From positions 1 through 44,642 of the forward strand of contig SDNY01000013.1 in assembly GCA_004524535.1 (NCBI GenBank): a stretch of DNA of 44,642 nt. Reading direction: 5' to 3'. The first letter of the stretch is position 1. Every line of letters begins with the position of its first letter. The notes under the pieces were generated by a model. It was not told the origin of the DNA, made no database searches, and worked only from the letters and a program-made list of their open reading frames with translations. Below, in pieces: positions 18,387-27,591 of this stretch. The stretch is from Promethearchaeota archaeon (GTDB lineage Archaea > Asgardarchaeota > Lokiarchaeia > Sigyniarchaeales > SOKP01). Position numbers and translations under genes: made by a program.

Positions 18387-19235
18387 CTATAGTTGATTAT
18401 TTAATTTAAATTGTTTAAAAATCTGAGATCTTTGCTTTTGCATTGAATCATTTAAATAAGATTCATAGAGATAAAAACTTAGGATAACAATTACTACTAA
18501 TATTGAAATAGCAATGAAAACATAAACAGGTATTATTTCAATAAAAATTATTAATGACAAGAAAATTCCAATAAAAGAGATTACTAATAATTTTAATGAC
18601 GAATTCATGTTTTTTCTATACTTTAATCCCAAATTCTCTAAATTTGTTAATTTTTCATAATCAATATTCTTGATACTATAACAAATATTTGATTCTTTAA
18701 ACTTATTAGCCCATTCGGAACGTTTAATTGACATAATTACTCCTATTGATGGATAATATTCAAAAAAGAGATTCTTTCTGATCATTAAGTTTTTATTGGT
18801 TTCTTTTCTGTCTTGATATATAAATCCAGATAGACCTACTCCAACACTAATTGCAGTCATGATAAAAGCTAATAGCACTATTCTTGAAGTAAAGTATATA
18901 TTAATAAAAATAATAAAAGGTAAGAAACACATAAGAAAAACTGATAATAAACCGGTTATAATTGATTTTATTTTGTTTATAGAATGTTTTTCACAAAAAT
19001 AAATCCTTAGAGAATTACGATAAACACTATAATCTCTTCTATTCGGAAAAACATAATATCTGGGTTTAATTTTTAATGAATTATCCGCATCCTTGCTTCC
19101 GCATATTGGACAGATTATTGGAATATCAATATATTTATTGATGTATTGATAAGATTGTCTATTCTTTATTGGATCGGGTAAATATAATAATTCAAATCCA
19201 TTTTTTTCCGTTGTTGATTTATAAGCTATTTTCAT
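18387..19235 (-). CDS. Zinc-ribbon multi-pass membrane protein, paralogue B
   Basis: Unrecognised family. The N-terminal cytosolic part has a treble-clef/zinc-ribbon-like set: CPIC at 42-45 and CEKH at 81-84. Two hydrophobic hairpins follow (about 90-135 and 205-255), giving four predicted membrane segments, with a soluble loop between that contains RSEWANKFKESN. The neighbouring 268-aa protein has the same order: ribbon, two segments, a loop with RLDWANEFKNLN, two segments. The two genes overlap by 4 nt (ATGA) with this one second, so they are a coupled tandem duplication, possibly forming a heteromeric complex. Function unknown. Confidence 0.75.
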   Translation of the reverse strand: MKIAYKSTTEKNGFELLYLPDPIKNRQSYQYINKYIDIPIICPICGSKDADNSLKIKPRYYVFPNRRDYSVYRNSLRIYFCEKHSINKIKSIITGLLSVFLMCFLPFIIFINIYFTSRIVLLAFIMTAISVGVGLSGFIYQDRKETNKNLMIRKNLFFEYYPSIGVIMSIKRSEWANKFKESNICYSIKNIDYEKLTNLENLGLKYRKNMNSSLKLLVISFIGIFLSLIIFIEIIPVYVFIAISILVVIVILSFYLYESYLNDSMQKQRSQIFKQFKLNNQL

Positions 19236-20038
19236 ATTAAATCTTCCATATCAAGAGTTTCCATAGTATAATAAGCTAATTTTATAACAAAAAAGATAGT
19301 TGCTCCTATCAATAAAAAGTATAGAAAATATCCGATGAAGTACGCTATGATATAGGGTATGATGCCCAGTCCTAAAAGTAAAAATGAAAATATTATTCCT
19401 GGAATACAAATTGTTGCCATAATTCCTATATATATGGCGGAACGATTTCTTTTTTTCTTTAATTCTTCAATTAACTCTAAATCTAATTTATATTCACTAG
19501 TTTGGTTTAAATTCTTAAATTCGTTTGCCCAATCTAGTCTTCTTATTGAAATAATAGAATATTTTCGATAAAATTTAAAATTAACATATTTCTTTTCTAA
19601 ATCTTGAATCCATGTCAATTTAAATCCTCCTTTAATTATATTAAAAGAAAATAAAGCACAAATTATAGGTATTATTAGATAGATAATAGGCCCTGTAAAG
19701 GAACTTGATATTATATTTAAAAGAAGGAGAGAGATAATTAATAGAATTGTAAAAATAGAAATAAAATTCAACAATCTCAAGAATTTGGTTTTTTCATTAA
19801 ATTGAATATGTGTACCACACATAAAAATTGTAATATACTTACGAAAATTATAACTTCTAGATCTTAATTTGTATTTTTCATCAACATTTGTCTTTCCACA
19901 AATAGGACAGATATTAGGAGGGATAATTTTTATTTCATTTCGTTCCTTTCTTTTTGGAGAACTAACGAATCTATTGGGAATTTTAAACCTTTTCTTTTCA
20001 GATTTATTATCTGATAGTTTTTTCATTTTAACCCTCAT
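19232..20038 (-). CDS. Zinc-ribbon multi-pass membrane protein, paralogue A
   Basis: First gene of the coupled pair. A basic N-terminus (about 1-40) is followed by CPICG at 44-48 and C74-x2-H77 (CGTH), which would complete a zinc site, then two membrane segments (about 90-135), a loop with the shared WANEFK motif and a charged stretch (EELKKKRNRS), and two more membrane segments (about 200-255). Similarity to the following gene is visible in order and motifs but overall identity looks low. A second ATG at codon 5 is an alternative start. TATTTAAATT lies about 25 nt upstream of the start, consistent with a leaderless message. The function is unknown; no enzyme or transporter motif was found. 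Confidence 0.75.
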   Translation of the reverse strand: MRVKMKKLSDNKSEKKRFKIPNRFVSSPKRKERNEIKIIPPNICPICGKTNVDEKYKLRSRSYNFRKYITIFMCGTHIQFNEKTKFLRLLNFISIFTILLIISLLLLNIISSSFTGPIIYLIIPIICALFSFNIIKGGFKLTWIQDLEKKYVNFKFYRKYSIISIRRLDWANEFKNLNQTSEYKLDLELIEELKKKRNRSAIYIGIMATICIPGIIFSFLLLGLGIIPYIIAYFIGYFLYFLLIGATIFFVIKLAYYTMETLDMEDLI

Positions 20039-20058
20039 GCAAAAAATGATAATTTGCC

Positions 20059-20068
20059 TATTTAAATT
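20059..20068 (-). promoter_or_regulatory. TATA-like box for the zinc-ribbon membrane pair
   Basis: AATTTAAATA on the minus strand, centred about 25 nt upstream of the start of the 268-aa gene, matches an archaeal TATA box at leaderless distance. Confidence 0.45.
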
Positions 20069-20287
20069 GTGCCATTACTAAGTTCAAAAATTTATTATAT
20101 TCAGAAGATCAAATAATTTCTTTATAATTTGTATTAGAATTATATATTTAGTTCAAAATATAAGAATCTCTAAGTTTATCTAATCAAAAAAGACAAATTG
20201 CAAACGATATTATTTATTTTTTATATTTTAAAATTATGTAAGAATAATAACTCTTAAAAAAGAGTAATACTCAGTGATATTGGGAAA

Positions 20288-20296
20288 TATTTAAAT
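20288..20296 (+). promoter_or_regulatory. TATA-like box for the GGR-like flavoprotein
   Basis: TATTTAAAT lies 23-31 nt upstream of the ATG at 20319, the spacing expected for a leaderless archaeal transcript. The preceding 280-nt gap shows nothing else recognisable. Confidence 0.5.
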
Positions 20297-20318
20297 TGAG
20301 CTTATTATAAAAAAAATT

Positions 20319-21587
20319 ATGGCGTCTTTTGATGTAATAATCATTGGTGCGGGAATTGCGGGGAGCTCATTTGCGCTTAAAATTTCCAAATATGCAAAAA
20401 CCTTGCTTCTTGAAGCTAAAGACGAAAAAGATCTTCCAGTTACTACTAATATTTTCCCCGAACATAATAAACGCTTTTTAAGCGAAGTGGATTACTCAGA
20501 TAGATCTCTTTTTCCGTGTATTCACTATAAAATCAATTATATGGATAAAAAATATAATGGAATCATTGATTCGAACGAGTTTGGAGAGCCTTTCGGGTAC
20601 ATAAGCCATTCTGAAAATATTATAAAATATATGCTCCAAAAATGTGAAGAACAAGGGGGAATTATAAAGTATAACGAAAAGGTATCAAAAATCATAAAAT
20701 CTAGTGAAAATATTGAAGTTATTACGAGTAAAGGGCAGTCTTATTCAGGTAAGCTTCTAGCAATTGCTACTGGTTCACATTCCTTTGAATTACAAAAATC
20801 TTTGGGATTTAACGCTCCAGACTCATATATTGGAATTTGTACACACCTTTACGGAGACGATGATACATTGAAAGAGAATATGGAATGGAATTATATCTTT
20901 CATATTAATCGTAATATTAGTCAAAATGGACCATTATTTTTTAACAAGGGAAGAGAAAGGCTATTTTTAGGTTTTTTAGGTAATCCGAAAGAAGACTCTG
21001 CTGATATGGTAAATAAATTAGAGAGGATTTTAAATAACTATCAACCAATCCAACCGTTTATTAGAAATTTAAAAAGAGATCCAAAAACCTTTGTTGGTAA
21101 AATCTCAAAACATCCTATTAAAATTCTGTCCAATGATCGAACATTAATATTAGGAGAAGCAGGGGGTTTAGTCACAGCGTTCTTTTATGAGGGATTTTTA
21201 GGTGGTCTTGCTTCTGCTGATATTGCAACTTCAGTATTAAAGCCATTGTTAGATGCTAATAGCAATTTTACTCGAGCTGAATTAATGAAATATGACCAAG
21301 AAGTTTATCGAATATTAGTAAATAAATATTTTAAGACAAACCTGGCTTCAGAATACTTATTTTATCTGGGAGGATCTAAAATAAAATTATTATGGGAAAC
21401 CTATTGCAAACTCGTTAAGGAAAATCAAACCCTCCGAAAATACATATGGGAGGCGATTCGGAGACAAGATCTTGAAAACCACGACCTAAACAGAGATAGA
21501 TGGACAGGTGAGCAAATTTTTAAAATGTTGCCGCTTCTTTCAAAAGCAACTTATTGGCCACATTTCATTGCAACGCTTAAAAAATAA
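20319..21587 (+). CDS. FAD-dependent oxidoreductase, geranylgeranyl-reductase-like
   Basis: Flavoprotein of the p-hydroxybenzoate-hydroxylase fold. An N-terminal Rossmann FAD site (VIIIGAGIAGSSFALKIS, residues 6-23) and the second FAD motif (LILGEAGGLVTAFFYEGFLGGLASA, about 282) are clear, with a substrate domain between. The order and length (422 aa) fit the archaeal geranylgeranyl reductase family that saturates isoprenoid lipid chains, but the usual tyrosine/tryptophan substrate motif of that family is not evident, so the substrate may be another polyprenyl or aromatic compound. It is a single gene with its own promoter-like element, convergent with the symporter. Confidence is high for an FAD enzyme and moderate for the subfamily. 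Confidence 0.8.
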   Translation: MASFDVIIIGAGIAGSSFALKISKYAKTLLLEAKDEKDLPVTTNIFPEHNKRFLSEVDYSDRSLFPCIHYKINYMDKKYNGIIDSNEFGEPFGYISHSENIIKYMLQKCEEQGGIIKYNEKVSKIIKSSENIEVITSKGQSYSGKLLAIATGSHSFELQKSLGFNAPDSYIGICTHLYGDDDTLKENMEWNYIFHINRNISQNGPLFFNKGRERLFLGFLGNPKEDSADMVNKLERILNNYQPIQPFIRNLKRDPKTFVGKISKHPIKILSNDRTLILGEAGGLVTAFFYEGFLGGLASADIATSVLKPLLDANSNFTRAELMKYDQEVYRILVNKYFKTNLASEYLFYLGGSKIKLLWETYCKLVKENQTLRKYIWEAIRRQDLENHDLNRDRWTGEQIFKMLPLLSKATYWPHFIATLKK

Positions 21588-21607
21588 TTAGGAAAAATCT
21601 AAAATAA

Positions 21608-23017
21608 TCAGAGCCTTTTTTCCCATAAACTGTTTTTTAAATTATACAGCTTTTCACCTTTTAAATCGTACCCTATTACCATGATAACCCCTGCTACGAG
21701 GCAGAACATCATTGGAATCAAGGCTCTATGAATTCTAACACCCATAATAGCTAAAGCTGTTTGAGTAACCGTTGGATCTTGATTATATCCTGTCATAATG
21801 TGGACCAATCCTATAATAAGAGCTTGTAATATAATTGCGCTGCGTAAAAAAATTGTTCTAATTCCAAAGAGCGTCGCTTCTTGATGCTTTCCGCAGGCGT
21901 TAGTAACTTCATCATAACAATCTGATGTAATAGGCAACGTCATCACCATGTAGCACGATCCCGCGATTCCGCGAATTGCAGCATAGATAGCATCTTCCTG
22001 CCAAGTTGTTATCCATAAATATGGCAAGAAAGCTAACCCTGATAAAAATATACCCAACATAAACGTGGTCGCATTCCCGTGTTTTCTAGCGAAGGCTACC
22101 CAAAATGGAACTGAAAACATGACAAATATGAAATATACGATAGTAGCAAATATTGAAAGAACTATGGGCTTGCCTAAGACGTCTTTATAAAAATATATGC
22201 CAGACGCAGCGTTTAAAGCAATAGCAACATTGACTAATGTAATGGCAATCAAGGATACCATGAAATTTCTCTGACTAAAAGCATATTTCATCATTTTTAA
22301 AAAGGATATTTGTGATTGATCCCTATGTCCTTGAATATAGCGTTCCTTTGCTTCCTTTGATTCCCACACTCCTGGAATAAGCATAATTACACAAATAGCT
22401 ATGATCGAAACACTTATAGCCGCAGTTAAAACGAAAGTGCTCTTATTTCCATACTCTAAAATAAAAAGAGGGATAGCAGACATTATGAATAGAATTGTCC
22501 CGGGTAATATGAATGCAAACGCACTTGCTCTTCTGCGTTCAAAATCTTCTCGGAATTGGTTAGCAAAGCCTCCGTTGAAGTGCTCCTGAAAAATCATTAT
22601 AAATGTACCGAATAGACACGATATTATCAACAAATACAAAAAAAGAATCAATGAATTTGCTTTAGCATCGACATTTGGAGGAGTAAAGAGAAGGAAATAA
22701 AATAATAATGTTGGGATTGCCGCCATTATAACCCAAGGAGCTCGATATCCTAACCTCTTAGACCATTTAAATGGTCTATCGGTCAAGTAGCCTGTGATAG
22801 GACTAGAAATCATAATCCATATCGAAAATATGATGATCGCAAGTGATACTAGCCCAACTTCTAAACCGACTTCAACTTCGTAGAAGTAAAATATAAGGGT
22901 GTTAAAAGCTACTAGTAGATATAAAGTAAGAATAAAACCAAGAGAGTAGGAGATCATCTTTCCTGTAGAAGCGATTTCCCATTTGTTTTTCATATGATCA
23001 TAATTTTTTTCAGTCAT
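21608..23017 (-). CDS. MFS sugar:cation symporter, GPH/MelB type
   Basis: Polytopic transporter with about 12 predicted membrane segments over 469 aa. Loop 2-3 shows SPITGYLTDRPFKWSKRLGYRAPW, the pattern typical of the glycoside-pentoside-hexuronide (MelB) group, and the central loop (about 150-165) carries EDFERRRASAF, also common in that group. Members couple uptake of sugars to Na+ or H+. It is the only evident transporter in the window and lies about 3.3 kb from the rhamnose/fucose genes, so import of deoxysugars or oligosaccharides is a reasonable but unproved role. Its own strand neighbours are the unrelated repeat protein and phosphatase genes. Confidence 0.88.
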   Translation of the reverse strand: MTEKNYDHMKNKWEIASTGKMISYSLGFILTLYLLVAFNTLIFYFYEVEVGLEVGLVSLAIIIFSIWIMISSPITGYLTDRPFKWSKRLGYRAPWVIMAAIPTLLFYFLLFTPPNVDAKANSLILFLYLLIISCLFGTFIMIFQEHFNGGFANQFREDFERRRASAFAFILPGTILFIMSAIPLFILEYGNKSTFVLTAAISVSIIAICVIMLIPGVWESKEAKERYIQGHRDQSQISFLKMMKYAFSQRNFMVSLIAITLVNVAIALNAASGIYFYKDVLGKPIVLSIFATIVYFIFVMFSVPFWVAFARKHGNATTFMLGIFLSGLAFLPYLWITTWQEDAIYAAIRGIAGSCYMVMTLPITSDCYDEVTNACGKHQEATLFGIRTIFLRSAIILQALIIGLVHIMTGYNQDPTVTQTALAIMGVRIHRALIPMMFCLVAGVIMVIGYDLKGEKLYNLKNSLWEKRL

Positions 23018-23132
23018 AATTAGTTATATTAATTATATATAATTTTCAAATATATGTTCTAACAAATCTTCTAACTATTATATAAATTTTTAATTTATGT
23101 TTCTAAATATTAATGTAAAATTAAAAAGAGAG

Positions 23133-25634
23133 TTAAGATTCTTTTTTATTTTTGAAGAAATTAGATAATTTCTCTTGAATTGAGTTCACTATATTCTTAA
23201 AATCATTAATAAGCGGATTAACTTCTTTTGATATTTCAGAATCTAGTTGGATTGCTTTTTCAATGTATTCTAATGCTTTGTGGTACTCATTATCATCGAA
23301 GTAAACCCTCCCCTCAAGCAACCATGCCTTAGCATAATCAGGTTTCAAATCTGTCGCTTTTTTATAACTTTCAATTGCTTCATTCGATTGGTTTTTTTCT
23401 TTAAACACATTACCTTTTCGATACCACGCAAGCGCATATTCAGGATTTTTCTCTAGGGCCTCATCAAGTGATTTTAACGCATTATCATAATCATTTTTCA
23501 ATTCAAAAGCTAAGCCTCTGTCAGATAATGCACCAACATGATCAGGATCTAGTTTAATTGCTTTATCAAACTGTTCAATCGCTTTATCATATTCTTCTTT
23601 CTTAATAAACGCATTTCCTAGATTTACATAAGATTCTACATAGGAATTATCAAGATTAATAGCTTTTTGACAATATTCAACGGCAATATCGAATTTACCA
23701 TTATTTATATCTTGTTTTACTTTATTATCAAGTTCCTGTTCATATCGTAATTTTATTTTTCTAATTTCTTCAGTTTGAATGTCATTATCTTTTATCCTTT
23801 CTGTAATATCTAAAGAAGTGTCGTATTGAGTATAGGCATCATCAAATTTATTTTGTTTCGCCAGAAGATTACCAAATCCAGTCACAGTCGAAATAATTTT
23901 CTTTAATTCTTCATCTCTCACAGCAGAATATTCAATAACATCCGTTAATTTCAATGCGTTTTCAATTTCTTTTCCAGCGCCATCAAAATCATTTTGGTCT
24001 CCTTTTACAAGACTCTGCTCAATCACTAATTTGATAAGATTCGAATAGACTATATCAATATCATGTTTTACATCTTCAATCTTTTTCCTCCTTCTTTCAG
24101 CATCAGTGATCGTATTTGCTCGGTCTAATTCCTTCGTAAGATCCTCAAGTTTTTGTTCATATTTCTTTTGTTCTTCTGAAACATAACCCGTTGCTACGAC
24201 TCCTTTCATCTCTGCTTGGTACAATAAATTTTTAATTTTAGCAATTTCCCTTTCCATTTCATCGGAAACATACATTTTATTAGAAATACTTTTCGCCTCG
24301 TTGAATATTTTCGTCGCATCGTCGAATTTCTTTTGATTCAAGAGATCTTTTCCCTTATCTAATATATCATCGATTTGGGCAGAATATATGTGATTTATCC
24401 TTTTTTTGATATCTTCCAATTCAACATTTTCACTTTCGTCATATACCATATACTTTGCGATGCTCATGGCAGAATACATTTCACTAGTAGCTTTTTCATA
24501 TTCCTTTTGTTCTATAAATTGAACCTCCGCATCTTTTCTGACTTTAATCCCAGCTGAACACGTTTTATCGATTAAATTGATGATTTGATCCAATTGATTA
24601 TTTTTTTCTTCAGAATCTACCATTTCTTTAGCAATGTCCAGTGCTTTATTAAATATGACAGCAGCTTCATTGACTTTTGGAACGGATTCCTCATAATTTT
24701 TCTCTTCTGTTATAAGAATTCCCTTTTCTTTTATCGATTTTATGTTCTCAACTAATAAAGGGTTAATTAATTCACCAATTGCATTAAAATCAGTATTCTT
24801 TTGATTAGAATCAAACATCTTGTTTCCAATCTCTATTGCTTCCTTTAGTGTGTTAATGGCTTCCTCCGAGTTATTTTTTTCTATTAATTCTTTTGCACTT
24901 GTTAGTAGAGGTTCTATTTTTTTTGAATGTGTTTCGTTGATTAAATCCTTTATATTCGATATTTCCGATTCTTTTAAATCAGAGTCATACATTTTTTCTG
25001 CCAATTGCATAGCATTCTCATAAGTTTTAATTGCTTCTTCAAATTTTTCGCTTTTTTTTGACTGATTACCTTGATCTGCCCTTATTTTAATTTTATCAGA
25101 ATAAGTTTGATTAATTTGATTTTTTATATTATTTATTATAATAACAATCTCTTGTTTAGAACTATCAATTTTATCTGCATCTTTCAACGCTTTTTGGAAA
25201 ATTTCAATCGCTTTATCAAACTCTTGGTCGTCTTTTAATTTTTTACCTTCTTCTATTAATATTTTTACTTCTATTTTACTGATTTCGTATTTAATTTTAC
25301 TGATTTCTGAATCTTTTAAAGTTGCATCCTCAATATTATTGGCAACATCAATAGCATATTTTAATTTCTTAATTGCCTCGTCAAGTTCTTTTTTTTCTAC
25401 CAATTGCATTGTTTGGTCTATTACATCATTTATTTCAGCAGAATGAGTTTGGTTTATTTTAGCTATTATATTACTTACTTCAACTTCTCGATCTTCCATA
25501 CCGGCAGCTTTCACGCGTAGATAAGTTATTCCTTCCCGATATTTCCTAACGGCTTCTTTATAATTTTTTTTATTTTTTAAATTATCAGCTTCTTTTATAA
25601 TAGGAGTTAATTTTTTTAACGTTTTTTTGTCCAT
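23133..25634 (-). CDS. Long helical-repeat protein with C-terminal TPRs
   Basis: An 833-aa protein that is almost entirely helical repeats. Residues about 10-635 consist of roughly ten units with a period of 56-58 residues (one of 66), each with a TPR-like part (EEAIKTYENAMQLAEK type) and an end like IKxxINxTHSxxI; the conserved Ser/Asn end points fall at residues 65, 179, 237, 360, 418 and 531, with degenerate ones between. Residues 645-814 are five canonical 34-residue TPRs (NLGNAFIKKEEYDKAIEQFDKAIKLDP). There is no signal peptide, membrane segment or enzyme domain, so it should be a soluble scaffold. Partners are unknown; the adjacent 383-aa protein and the phosphatase on the same strand are candidates. 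Confidence 0.85.
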   Translation of the reverse strand: MDKKTLKKLTPIIKEADNLKNKKNYKEAVRKYREGITYLRVKAAGMEDREVEVSNIIAKINQTHSAEINDVIDQTMQLVEKKELDEAIKKLKYAIDVANNIEDATLKDSEISKIKYEISKIEVKILIEEGKKLKDDQEFDKAIEIFQKALKDADKIDSSKQEIVIIINNIKNQINQTYSDKIKIRADQGNQSKKSEKFEEAIKTYENAMQLAEKMYDSDLKESEISNIKDLINETHSKKIEPLLTSAKELIEKNNSEEAINTLKEAIEIGNKMFDSNQKNTDFNAIGELINPLLVENIKSIKEKGILITEEKNYEESVPKVNEAAVIFNKALDIAKEMVDSEEKNNQLDQIINLIDKTCSAGIKVRKDAEVQFIEQKEYEKATSEMYSAMSIAKYMVYDESENVELEDIKKRINHIYSAQIDDILDKGKDLLNQKKFDDATKIFNEAKSISNKMYVSDEMEREIAKIKNLLYQAEMKGVVATGYVSEEQKKYEQKLEDLTKELDRANTITDAERRRKKIEDVKHDIDIVYSNLIKLVIEQSLVKGDQNDFDGAGKEIENALKLTDVIEYSAVRDEELKKIISTVTGFGNLLAKQNKFDDAYTQYDTSLDITERIKDNDIQTEEIRKIKLRYEQELDNKVKQDINNGKFDIAVEYCQKAINLDNSYVESYVNLGNAFIKKEEYDKAIEQFDKAIKLDPDHVGALSDRGLAFELKNDYDNALKSLDEALEKNPEYALAWYRKGNVFKEKNQSNEAIESYKKATDLKPDYAKAWLLEGRVYFDDNEYHKALEYIEKAIQLDSEISKEVNPLINDFKNIVNSIQEKLSNFFKNKKES

Positions 25635-25734
25635 TATTTATTCGCTCAAGTTTTTATTGTGTAAATTTTTAATTATTAAATATTATTAAATATTTTTTAT
25701 TATTTTTTCTCCTTAATTCTTTTTAAATCGCGAT

Positions 25735-26886
25735 TCAATCGGTAAAGTAGAGATGTTCATCAAAACCCGTCTCTGCAACAAGATCTTGACCTAATTTCTG
25801 AATTGCGCGCTTGGTTGGCCTTTGTAGTATACGTCTTGCGAGATTTATGACTTTTGCTAATTTTATATCTTTAAATTCTATGATTATTTTATCGTATCGA
25901 GAAAAGTCTATTCCTGCTGTATATACGCCAGCTTGACCGCGGATTGCTTGAGAAGAAACCTGCCAATGCTCGATTTTAAGCTCAATCGAGCTAAGTAAAT
26001 GGCTACAAAAGAACCATTCTAAGAGAAGCGTAGTTCTTCTTGATTTTCTCTTAGTTTGCTTTAATATTTTAAAAGCAAGATTTAATCTATCAGGATGAAT
26101 TTGTTTTAGGACTCTCTCATATTGGATAGTCATTTTGTCTCTAACATGTTCTTTTATATTCCGTATTATCTCGTTAACTTTTGTAGCTCTTTCTTCAGAT
26201 ATATCTTGATGTATTGAATTTATATGATTCTCAATAGCATCTTGAATGTCTTCACTTCGATCTATCGATAAATCCTTAGGTCTTGTAGAACGTGAACTGC
26301 TTATTCCCTCTTGAAGGTCTGGAGGTGTGGAATAAATTTCTCTTTTTGGAAGGCTAAATAATTCATCCAATTTTGAGGGATCATTTCTTACTTCTAAAAG
26401 TTTTTCTTCAACTTCATCTTTAGAGTATCCCTGATTTAAAAGATAAAAAGCAGCGCTAGCAAGTTGGTCCTCCAAGGCTTGACCTTTGTCGTATTCTCCT
26501 ACAAATTCATTTTGTAATTGTTCATATGACAATTTGCTAATTTCCTCTTCAGTAATTTCTTTTAATTTAAGACCATCAATTTTAGTAAGGATGTATTCGA
26601 TTTGGGTGGGACTTAAAAAATTCAAATTCCCCGTAGGACCAACCATAAATGAAACTAATTCCATTTTGATGAGAATATTGTCTAAGTCTTTTTGGGGTTT
26701 TCCTTTTGATATTATTAAGAAATGTTCTAAAAATTTTTTATTAAATCCGGCAATTATTTTAAGCGCCCTATCATCAAATTTATTTAAATGATTGCTCAAT
26801 TGATCTACGGGCAGATCTCCAGGAAGATCGATTTCAAAAACCATTAAATTATCAATAATCATATAAATATAGTCTGATCTCTGCAT
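25735..26886 (-). CDS. Hypothetical protein, 383 aa, two-part architecture
   Basis: I do not recognise this protein. The N-terminal part (about 1-185) is mixed alpha/beta then helical; residues about 186-225 are rich in Ser, Arg, Pro and acidic residues and look like a flexible linker (SRSTRPKDLSIDRSED); the C-terminal part (about 225-383) is basic and helical (KQTKRKSRRTTLLLEWFF; ARRILQRPTKRAIQKLGQ) with a strand-like stretch (FSRYDKIIIEFKDIKLAKV). The basic C-terminus may bind nucleic acid or acidic partners, but this is speculation. There is no signal peptide or membrane segment. It precedes the TPR protein on the same strand with a 100-nt gap. Confidence 0.6.
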   Translation of the reverse strand: MQRSDYIYMIIDNLMVFEIDLPGDLPVDQLSNHLNKFDDRALKIIAGFNKKFLEHFLIISKGKPQKDLDNILIKMELVSFMVGPTGNLNFLSPTQIEYILTKIDGLKLKEITEEEISKLSYEQLQNEFVGEYDKGQALEDQLASAAFYLLNQGYSKDEVEEKLLEVRNDPSKLDELFSLPKREIYSTPPDLQEGISSSRSTRPKDLSIDRSEDIQDAIENHINSIHQDISEERATKVNEIIRNIKEHVRDKMTIQYERVLKQIHPDRLNLAFKILKQTKRKSRRTTLLLEWFFCSHLLSSIELKIEHWQVSSQAIRGQAGVYTAGIDFSRYDKIIIEFKDIKLAKVINLARRILQRPTKRAIQKLGQDLVAETGFDEHLYFTD

Positions 26887-26972
26887 GTGCGAACTGAATT
26901 TTTTTTATTACAACTAATCAAAATGAATTTATTTAATAATGAAAGTATTAATATTAATTTTTTACTTATTCC

Positions 26973-27425
26973 TTATTTTCGATATTTTTGAGCTATTTTT
27001 CTTGCGAGGATCATTTGTTCTTTAGTTTCTAAACTACACGGTCTAAATTTGCGGATCCACTTTACAGGATCCATCCCATTAGGAATATATCCATTAAAAG
27101 CTGCCCATGCAACTACCATTATACCAGTTCTTCCACAACCTGCTACACAATGGACTGCTATAGGATCTCCGATCTTATTATGTTTGTCTGTAATATTGAG
27201 AAATTTTTCTAATTGAGCATTTGTAGGTGTGCCATAATCTGGAATATTTATATGATAATATTTAAAGAACTTAGAGATTTCTCGTTTATTATCGAACTCT
27301 GAACAATTCACCACAACTTTTATTCCTTCCTTTTTGTATATCTCTATTTCACGAGAATTAGGCCACCAACCTGCAGATAATTTATTCTTGACAATCCACG
27401 TAAAGGGGGTTGTTCTTTCAGGCAT
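26973..27425 (-). CDS. Dual-specificity / tyrosine protein phosphatase
   Basis: Cysteine-dependent phosphatase of the DSP group, removing phosphate from Tyr and Ser/Thr (or from phosphoinositides or RNA ends in related proteins). The signature is VHCVAGCGRTG with nucleophile Cys93 and Arg99; the general acid is likely Asp63 in IPDYGTPT. At 150 aa it is a minimal catalytic domain. The start is uncertain: the frame stays open upstream of the ATG and encodes a plausible RPWYWPKGG, and a strong AAGGAGG lies 38 nt upstream of this ATG with only rare-type codons (ATT, ATA) at start distance. It sits between the subtilase and the unknown 383-aa gene, all leftward. Confidence 0.9.
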   Translation of the reverse strand: MPERTTPFTWIVKNKLSAGWWPNSREIEIYKKEGIKVVVNCSEFDNKREISKFFKYYHINIPDYGTPTNAQLEKFLNITDKHNKIGDPIAVHCVAGCGRTGIMVVAWAAFNGYIPNGMDPVKWIRKFRPCSLETKEQMILARKIAQKYRK

Positions 27426-27463
27426 CCCCCCTTTAGGCCAATACCAAGGACGTATTTTAATTT

Positions 27464-27470
27464 CCTCCTT
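27464..27470 (-). promoter_or_regulatory. Shine-Dalgarno-like AAGGAGG upstream of the phosphatase ATG
   Basis: AAGGAGG on the minus strand is a near-perfect ribosome binding site, but the annotated ATG is 38 nt beyond it. In-frame ATA at 27455-27453 is 8 nt from it and ATT at 27461-27459 is 2 nt from it. Either the protein starts at a rare codon or the site serves nothing. Confidence 0.4.
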
Positions 27471-27591
27471 TTCATTTGATTTTTTTAATAATGAAGGTAA
27501 CTAACAAAAATTTAATTAAAATTTTTATTTTTCTATACGTTAAAACGCAATTTAATATGAATGTAGATTATAGAAATTGAAAAAAAAAGGG

